DNA of 64,000 bases from Cellulosimicrobium sp. Marseille-Q4280 (GTDB lineage Bacteria; Actinomycetota; Actinomycetes; Actinomycetales; Cellulomonadaceae): positions 186,001 through 250,000 of the forward strand of contig NZ_CALPBY010000004.1 of the NCBI RefSeq assembly GCF_943181405.1, read 5' to 3'. This document shows, piece by piece, positions 60,301 through 64,000 of this stretch; position 1 is the stretch's first letter; every line of letters starts with the position of its first letter. The notes under the pieces are model-generated. The model had not been told where the DNA came from, searched no databases, and worked only from the letters and a program-made list of their open reading frames with translations. The position numbers were made by a program, and so were the translations under genes.

Positions 60301-60527
60301 GCGAAACCGGCCTTCGTCAAGAGCTTCTCGAGACCGGTCGCGCCGGTCCACGGGTCGCGGAGCTCCAGGACGGCTGCGCGCAGCGGGACGTCGTCCGCCG
60401 CGACGGCAGCGGTGCCGTTCGCCGCGAGCCACGCGGTGGCGGCGGCCGTCGCGGCCCCGCCGAGGAACACGCGCCGGCTCGTGCCGGAGGTGGTCGGACT
60501 GCCCTGCTCGGGCGTGCGCTTCTTCAC
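57387..60527 (-). CDS. Tat-exported multidomain phosphatase: GATase-like, PhoD, NEW3-like, discoidin
   Basis: 1046 residues from GTG 60527 (GGAGAG upstream). SRRVFLGGAATAAA is the Tat signal. A glutamine-amidotransferase-like domain (about 45-265, DVIAFGGFTNNEPTYGRYIEAQ, GGVVLDMAQ) is followed by PhoD metallophosphatase (about 290-700: GSCVWTEQNHIWDTIR, MGDTPYID, TWDDHDFGGND, LGGDIHVSRALNYGP). A NEW3/CARDB-like domain, an F5/8 discoidin-like domain (NVIDGAPQSIWHSRW..., WIAVDLGAEHLLDGLGYLPRQ) and a C-terminal module shared with the convergent gene complete it. Phosphodiester or phosphomonoester cleavage outside the cell is likely. Confidence 0.85.
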   Translation of the reverse strand: MKKRTPEQGSPTTSGTSRRVFLGGAATAAATAWLAANGTAAVAADDVPLRAAVLELRDPWTGATGLEKLLTKAGFAVVALDPAKPATEQGVDVIAFGGFTNNEPTYGRYIEAQAESLRAFVAEGGVVLDMAQSDQFHSTVSYLPSPMSASRNDADHDSIFPVVADHPLVSHLRVVDGRVFTGRSTQIRVSWESLLDWRQMRVLLACSAGGRPPALLEGAHGRGRFVLSSLTIDKIYNAAGQTVQPSEAVADSEMFFTAFATYVRMVVAGTAPVVTPTMQAVAGPLVGDTGTNHSRVLIRPGSDLHDRESWTLEYWTEGGPRESVGAVLSPDNDSTVLFDIAGLTAATAYSYAIAPEGDPIPGLDISGSFTTAPADDAATRLVVGLGSCVWTEQNHIWDTIRAEGCEAFVFMGDTPYIDSTNLQTARDKHRAFLQVPQVREVTRTMPVWGTWDDHDFGGNDVHGDLPGKRNNRTAFVDYRANATFGHTAAGEPLRERTVDGEGIYTSFRRGPLEVFLIDPRWFSRTGPSWADATRTTGIGQVQWEWLRERLLASTAPFKLLASGMIWDDKQNGEADDWGTYSYERDAIFDLVQEHRIPGVFLLGGDIHVSRALNYGPRVGYDLWQFIVSPMHSSVIPSLNVPNPALVHSAVEPHVFLKLEIDSTVEPATMTATWINRDGERVFEVATDAAQLTPLPVLVGFPSAATELLAGRSSTITTSVTNQSGDRLDEVTAVLEAPLGWQVTAATETTFRDLADGETRTTNWTVEPPVGAEPGDVVLVARSTYSPAGAHGTATRQATVSVVADGTVPRSRLSIAGFSSEEPTSDPAVNVIDGAPQSIWHSRWAAQPVPGHPHWIAVDLGAEHLLDGLGYLPRQSGTNGLIKDYEVYLSHDNTTWGSAVATGSFPTGTALARVDFAETAARYVKLVALSSQNGLQFAAAAELTPYGRAVERERPEAVVTAESRTIADKVVVAVRVENTESVPVDVKITTDFGTKSFLGVLPGANAYQSFATRRSAVPAGAVTVELSGRIDQLAVRNTVTALYDARG

Positions 60528-60848
60528 GGGTGTCTCTCCGAATCCAGGGGACGGTCGTGCGCTGAGGCGCACGGCCCTGATCCGACCGGCCCGGGATGTC
60601 CGGCAGCCGATCGCCAGGTGAACGGAGAGGGGAATGCGGACGACGACCCCCGGGGGTTGTCCGGCCAACCCGGCGACCGTGGGAGACGGTTGCCGCCGCA
60701 GATCGGTGTCGACCCGCCGTCGGGCGCCGACGCCGCCCGATCGGGCAGCGACGTCTGCCCCGGGAGGTAGCCGACCGGCCCTGATCTCCCGTGCGTCGCC
60801 GTACGACCCTGGTCCTCACCAGCGTGTTCCCTAGGAGGCGACGACGAC
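60528..60848. other. 321-bp divergent gap before the sheath gene
   Basis: No convincing gene. It holds a perfect 12-bp palindrome ACCCCCGGGGGT at 60646-60657 and, next to the sheath gene, AGGAGG as a strong ribosome-binding site. Promoters for both flanking genes must lie here, but no clear -10/-35 pair was identified. Confidence 0.5.
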
Positions 60849-62414
60849 ATGACGACGTATCTCTCGCCCGGCGTGTACGTGGAAGAGGTCGAGGCCGGCT
60901 CACGGCCCATCGAGGGGGTCGGCACGTCGGTCGCGGCGTTCGTCGGTCTCGCGGCCAGGGGTCCGGTGAACGAGCCGACGCTCGTGTCCAACTGGTCCCA
61001 GTTCTCGCAGACGTTCGGCGACTTCGTACCCGGCTCGTACCTCGCGCACGCGGTGTACGGCTACTTCCTCAACGGCGGCGGCAACTGCTACGTGGTGCGC
61101 ATCGGCGGGGCCGCGCCCGCGTCGTCGGGACGCGGCAAGGCCGCGCCGAAGGCGATCGCCGGCCCGCCGGTGGCGGCCCTGGGTGGCTACCGCCTGACCG
61201 CGCTCGACGGCACGACGACCGGCAAGCCGAAGAAGATCACCGTCGAGGTGGCCGACGCCGGCGGCGAGTCCGCGCCGGACGACCAGTTCAGGCTCGTGAT
61301 CAAGGTCGACGGCAAGGAGGCCGAGACCTTCGACAACGTCACCACCAAGCGCGGCGCGGACAACGTCGCGACGAAGGTGAAGCAGGAGTCGAAGATCATC
61401 ACGATCGAGGAGGTCGCCCAGGGCAGCGCCCTGATGAAGCCGGACAAGGGCGCCGTCGAGCTCGTGGCACCCGAGCCGGAGCCGGAGCCGCCGTCGACCG
61501 CGGACCTGGGCGCCGAGGACTACATCGGCGACGCGGCCGACCGGACGGGATTCAGCGGGCTCGAGGCGGTCGACGACGTCACCATCGTCGCCATCCCGGA
61601 CCTCGTCGCGGCTCTCGAGCAGGACGCGATCGACCTGGAGACGTTCCAGGCCGTCCAGCTCGCGATGATCGCGCACTGCGAGCTCATGGGCGACCGCATG
61701 GCGATCCTCGACCCGCCACCCGGTCTGAACGCCCAGCAGGTCAAGGAGTGGCGGGTCTCGGGCGCAGGCTACGACTCGAAGTACGCGACCCTGTACTGGC
61801 CGTACGTGAAGATCTTCGACCCCCTGTCGGGCACGAACGTGTTCGTCCCGCCGTCGGGCCACCTGGCCGGGCTGTGGGCCCGCAACGACGGCGAGCGCGG
61901 CGTGCACAAGGCACCGGCGAACGAGGTCGTCCGCGGAGCGATCACGCTGCAGACCAACATCACGCGCGCCGAGAACGACCTGCTCAACCCCGTCGGGATC
62001 AACTGCATCCGGGCGTTCCCCGGCCGCGGTGTGCGGGTGTGGGGTGCGCGCACCCTGTCCTCCGACCCGGCATGGCGCTACATCAACGTCCGGAGGCTGT
62101 TCAACTACCTCGAGGAGTCGATCCTCGTCGGGACGCAGTGGGTCGTGTTCGAGCCCAACGACCCGGCGCTGTGGGCGCGGATCCGCCGGACGATCGCGAG
62201 CTTCCTCGTCAACGAGTGGCGCAAGGGCGCGCTGTTCGGGGTCACGCCCGACGAGGCGTTCTTCGTCAAGTGCGACGACGAGACCAACCCGGCCGAGGGG
62301 ATCGACGCGGGCCAGGTCGTGTGCCAGGTCGGCATCGCCCCGGTGAAGCCCGCGGAGTTCGTCATCTTCCAGCTGTCCCAGTTCTCGGGCGGCACGAGCC
62401 TCGTCGCCGAGTAG
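60849..62414 (+). CDS. Contractile tail sheath protein (eCIS Cis2-like)
   Basis: 521 residues, ATG preceded by AGGAGG. MTTYLSPGVYVEEVEAGSRPIEGVGTSVAAFVG is the sheath N-terminus, RRTIASFLVNEWRKGALFG and FFVKCDDETNPAEGIDAGQVVCQVGIAPVKPAEFVIFQLSQ the C-terminus, both strongly conserved in eCIS sheaths. A variable insertion (about 95-215) with Lys/Glu-rich content occupies the surface-exposed region. The sheath contracts and drives the tube through the target membrane. Confidence 0.97.
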   Translation: MTTYLSPGVYVEEVEAGSRPIEGVGTSVAAFVGLAARGPVNEPTLVSNWSQFSQTFGDFVPGSYLAHAVYGYFLNGGGNCYVVRIGGAAPASSGRGKAAPKAIAGPPVAALGGYRLTALDGTTTGKPKKITVEVADAGGESAPDDQFRLVIKVDGKEAETFDNVTTKRGADNVATKVKQESKIITIEEVAQGSALMKPDKGAVELVAPEPEPEPPSTADLGAEDYIGDAADRTGFSGLEAVDDVTIVAIPDLVAALEQDAIDLETFQAVQLAMIAHCELMGDRMAILDPPPGLNAQQVKEWRVSGAGYDSKYATLYWPYVKIFDPLSGTNVFVPPSGHLAGLWARNDGERGVHKAPANEVVRGAITLQTNITRAENDLLNPVGINCIRAFPGRGVRVWGARTLSSDPAWRYINVRRLFNYLEESILVGTQWVVFEPNDPALWARIRRTIASFLVNEWRKGALFGVTPDEAFFVKCDDETNPAEGIDAGQVVCQVGIAPVKPAEFVIFQLSQFSGGTSLVAE

Positions 62415-62483
62415 CGCGACGGGGACATCCGGCGCCCGCCTGACACCCCGACCGACATCGCACGCACAACGAAGGAGCGCACC

Positions 62484-62930
62484 ATGCCTCTCGCCGACCC
62501 CCTCGACTCGTCCGCCGCGAACGGGTTCATCGTGACGATCGACGGGATCCAGGTCCCCAAGGTCATCGAGGTCAGCGGCATCAAGTCCGAGGTCGAGAAG
62601 ATCGAGCACAAGCAGCAGACCAAGGACGGCAAGTACGTCGTCCGTCAGCTCATGGGCCGGCCCAAGCCCGGCGAGTTCACCGTGACCCGCGGCCTCACCG
62701 ACAGCAAGACGATCTCCGACTGGCTCAAGATCGTCGCGCAGGGCGACGTCAAGGGGTCGCGCAAGACCGCGGCGGTGGCCTTCCTCGACTACACCGGCGC
62801 GACCCTCCAGTCGTACAACTTCACGAACTGCTGGGTGTCGAGCGTCGAGGTCTCCGCGATGAAGGCCGGCGCGACCGAGCCCGCGACCGAGAAGTTCACG
62901 GTCGCCTACGACGAGATGACGGTCGGCTGA
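62484..62930 (+). CDS. Tail tube protein (eCIS Cis1-like)
   Basis: 148 residues, AAGGAG upstream. ANGFIVTIDGIQVPKVIEVSGIKSEVEKIEHKQQTKDGKYVVRQLMGRPKPGEFTVTRGLT and NCWVSSVEVSAMKAGATEPATEKFTVAYDEM are typical of the T4-gp19-like tube family. Its hexamers stack into the inner tube. The stop overlaps the next start (TGATG). Confidence 0.96.
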   Translation: MPLADPLDSSAANGFIVTIDGIQVPKVIEVSGIKSEVEKIEHKQQTKDGKYVVRQLMGRPKPGEFTVTRGLTDSKTISDWLKIVAQGDVKGSRKTAAVAFLDYTGATLQSYNFTNCWVSSVEVSAMKAGATEPATEKFTVAYDEMTVG

Positions 62931-63394
62931 TGCAGCGCGGTCCAGCGCTGGAGACCCTGGACCGCGACGCGCCGGGCGAGCAGGAGACGCCCGGCGCCGG
63001 GCGGTCGGCGGGAACGCCCGCGCCGTTGCGCACGGAGTTCGACTTCGAGCTCCCGCGGGGGTACGTCGACGCCGACGGCGTTCGGCACACGCGCGGGACC
63101 ATGCGTCTCGCGACGGCGCGGGACGAGCTGCTCCCGCTGTACGACTCGCGCGTGCAGGAGAACGCCGCGTTCACGACGGTCGTCCTGCTGAGCCGCGTCA
63201 TCACGTCGCTGGGCTCGATGTCGAGCATCTCGACGAACGTCGTGGAGAACATGTTCGCCTCGGACGTCGCGTTCCTCCAGGACTTCTACCGCCGGGTCAA
63301 CGCGGAGGGCCACACGAAGGCCGCCGTCACGTGCCCCGAGTGCTCGCACCGCTTCACGATCGACCTCGCGGGCGGCCGCCTGGGGGAATCGTGA
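62930..63394 (+). CDS. Zinc-ribbon tail-assembly-like protein (eCIS)
   Basis: 154 residues. EFDFELPRGYVDADGVRHTRGTMRLATARDELLPL and VVLLSRVITSLG are typical of the small tail-assembly-like proteins between tube and baseplate genes in eCIS loci. A C-terminal TCPECSHRF has two Cys and a His, a possible zinc-binding knuckle. The start shares bases with the tube stop. The stop overlaps the DUF6760 start (GTGA). Confidence 0.82.
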   Translation: MQRGPALETLDRDAPGEQETPGAGRSAGTPAPLRTEFDFELPRGYVDADGVRHTRGTMRLATARDELLPLYDSRVQENAAFTTVVLLSRVITSLGSMSSISTNVVENMFASDVAFLQDFYRRVNAEGHTKAAVTCPECSHRFTIDLAGGRLGES

Positions 63395-63549
63395 CGTACG
63401 CGACCGACCGGCTGTACGAGGAGATCGCGTACGTCGCCTACCACTTCCACTGGTCGCCGGACGACATCCTCGACCTCGAGCACGGGGTGCGGCAGCGGTT
63501 CGCCCGCGAGATCTCGAAGATCAACACGCGCCTGTCCGAGGGGCGCTGA
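63391..63549 (+). CDS. DUF6760 small protein (eCIS)
   Basis: 52 residues from GTG 63391. TYATDRLYEEIAYVAYHFHWSPDDILDLEHGVRQRFAREI is the characteristic pattern of the eCIS-linked DUF6760 family. It sits between the tail-assembly-like protein and the large truncated gene, as in other actinobacterial eCIS loci. Its role in particle assembly is not known. Confidence 0.85.
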   Translation: MTYATDRLYEEIAYVAYHFHWSPDDILDLEHGVRQRFAREISKINTRLSEGR

Positions 63550-63551
63550 CC

Positions 63552-64000
63552 ATGAGGTGGCCGTGGCAGCGCCGCGACCGGGCGGCGACCGCGGCCGGCC
63601 CCCGGGCCGTGGCCGCCGCCCGCGCCGGGGACCTGGCTCCCGGTGGCCCGGGCACGACGCCGCCCGTGGGCTGGGCCTTCGTCCCGCCCGTGCAGCGCAT
63701 CCTGGGCGACCTCCGGCTGACGACCTCACCGGCAGAGTTCCCCGCCGGGCTCGCCGCCTGGTCGAGCCCGCGGTTCCTCGGGACGATGGGGCACGCCGTC
63801 GACCACCGCGCGCCGTCGGGCGTCGTCGACGGCGACGGGGCCCGCCACCTGCAGCGTGCGGTGTCGTCCGACGTCGAGCTCACCCTCCTCGGGCCCGACG
63901 ACGCCCCGGTTCCCGCCCCTGAGGCGCCCGCGTGGTCGGGGGCCGCACCGTCCGGCAGGTTCACGAGCGCCGCAGCCGTGTCCGACCGGCTGCCGGCCAG
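63552..64000 (+). CDS. Large Pro/Ala-rich eCIS-locus protein, truncated by the window end
   Basis: It begins ATG two bases after the DUF6760 stop and is open to the last base, about 149 codons visible. It begins MRWPWQRRDRA. A segment VGWAFVPPVQRILGDLRLTTSPAEFPAGLAAWSSPRFLGTMGHAVDHRAPSG is followed by low-complexity Pro/Ala sequence. Large disordered proteins at this place, before the LysM and spike genes, are common in actinobacterial eCIS loci. Function unknown. Confidence 0.65.
   Translation, partial: MRWPWQRRDRAATAAGPRAVAAARAGDLAPGGPGTTPPVGWAFVPPVQRILGDLRLTTSPAEFPAGLAAWSSPRFLGTMGHAVDHRAPSGVVDGDGARHLQRAVSSDVELTLLGPDDAPVPAPEAPAWSGAAPSGRFTSAAAVSDRLPA

Noticed and set aside
60634-60834. Small open frame with AGAGGGGA upstream of its ATG
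   Set aside because: The translation is Arg/Pro/Thr-rich with no conserved look, and it lies in the divergent promoter region of the sheath gene. A ribosome-binding-like stretch alone is not enough.
57673-60903. 1076-codon open frame on the minus strand
   Set aside because: Same strand as the PhoD-type gene but another frame. The translation is Arg-rich without motifs, whereas the chosen frame shows a Tat signal and PhoD signatures.
40349-63549. Holin-like, sheath, tube and PAAR genes as a prophage
   Set aside because: No capsid, terminase, portal, integrase or lysis genes. The DUF4255, AAA+ ATPase, DUF4157 and DUF6760 genes identify an eCIS instead, and PF04020 proteins are common chromosomal proteins.

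Overview
This window is high-GC actinobacterial chromosome. It has GTG starts, ATGA/GTGA gene overlaps, Tat and Sec exported enzymes, many apparently leaderless genes, a CsoR copper regulator, and a CBM2-GH6 cellulase. Together these suggest Micrococcales of the Cellulomonas/Cellulosimicrobium/Promicromonospora kind. The genus is an inference. No rRNA, tRNA, CRISPR array or insertion sequence was recognised.

Layout, 1-13.6 kb: the end of a class A beta-lactamase, a CPBP membrane protease, and an SPFH membrane protein translationally coupled to a ribbon-helix-helix-like protein. Next is a membrane protein / winged-helix / ABC-2 exporter operon, then a copper module (csoR-copZ-copA, with a clear CsoR operator before csoR), and small envelope proteins. 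13.7-22.6 kb: an almost complete heme cluster, hemA diverging from hemE-hemY-hemC-hemD-hemB-hemL. The ferrochelatase and HemQ steps are not in the window. 22.6-36.5 kb: secreted or cell-wall genes (gamma-glutamyltransferase, M23/SH3 peptidase, GHL10 glycosidase, arylsulfotransferase-like lipoprotein, GH6 cellulase), an exopolyphosphatase-like protein, a CoA-transferase, a PadR/membrane-protein pair, and a lower-GC orphan P-loop ATPase that looks horizontally acquired. 36.6-40.8 kb: purB, a WXG-like small protein coupled to a Ser-hydrolase, and a holin-4-like membrane protein.

40.8-64 kb: a contractile injection system (eCIS) locus that runs off the right end. It has a PAAR spike tip, a single-pass membrane protein resembling the CisA type, a divergent LuxR-type regulator, a large secreted beta-propeller protein, a DUF4255 cap protein, and an AAA+ ATPase. 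These lead directly into three overlapping cargo-like genes: one HExxH zincin and two DUF4157 proteins with unrelated C-termini. Two secreted enzyme genes (an alpha/beta hydrolase and a GATase-PhoD-discoidin phosphatase) sit next. The locus then resumes with sheath, tube, a zinc-ribbon tail-assembly-like protein, DUF6760 and a truncated large gene. All three cargo candidates carry the same short LQRxVGN-type motif ahead of their catalytic part, which is the best candidate here for an undescribed loading or recognition element.

Repeats: a 44-bp palindromic element occurs five times. Three copies lie in frame inside copA, one forms the 3' end of hemD, and one lies between hemD and hemB. A second, about 59-bp palindrome family lies between genes at three places, with half copies elsewhere.
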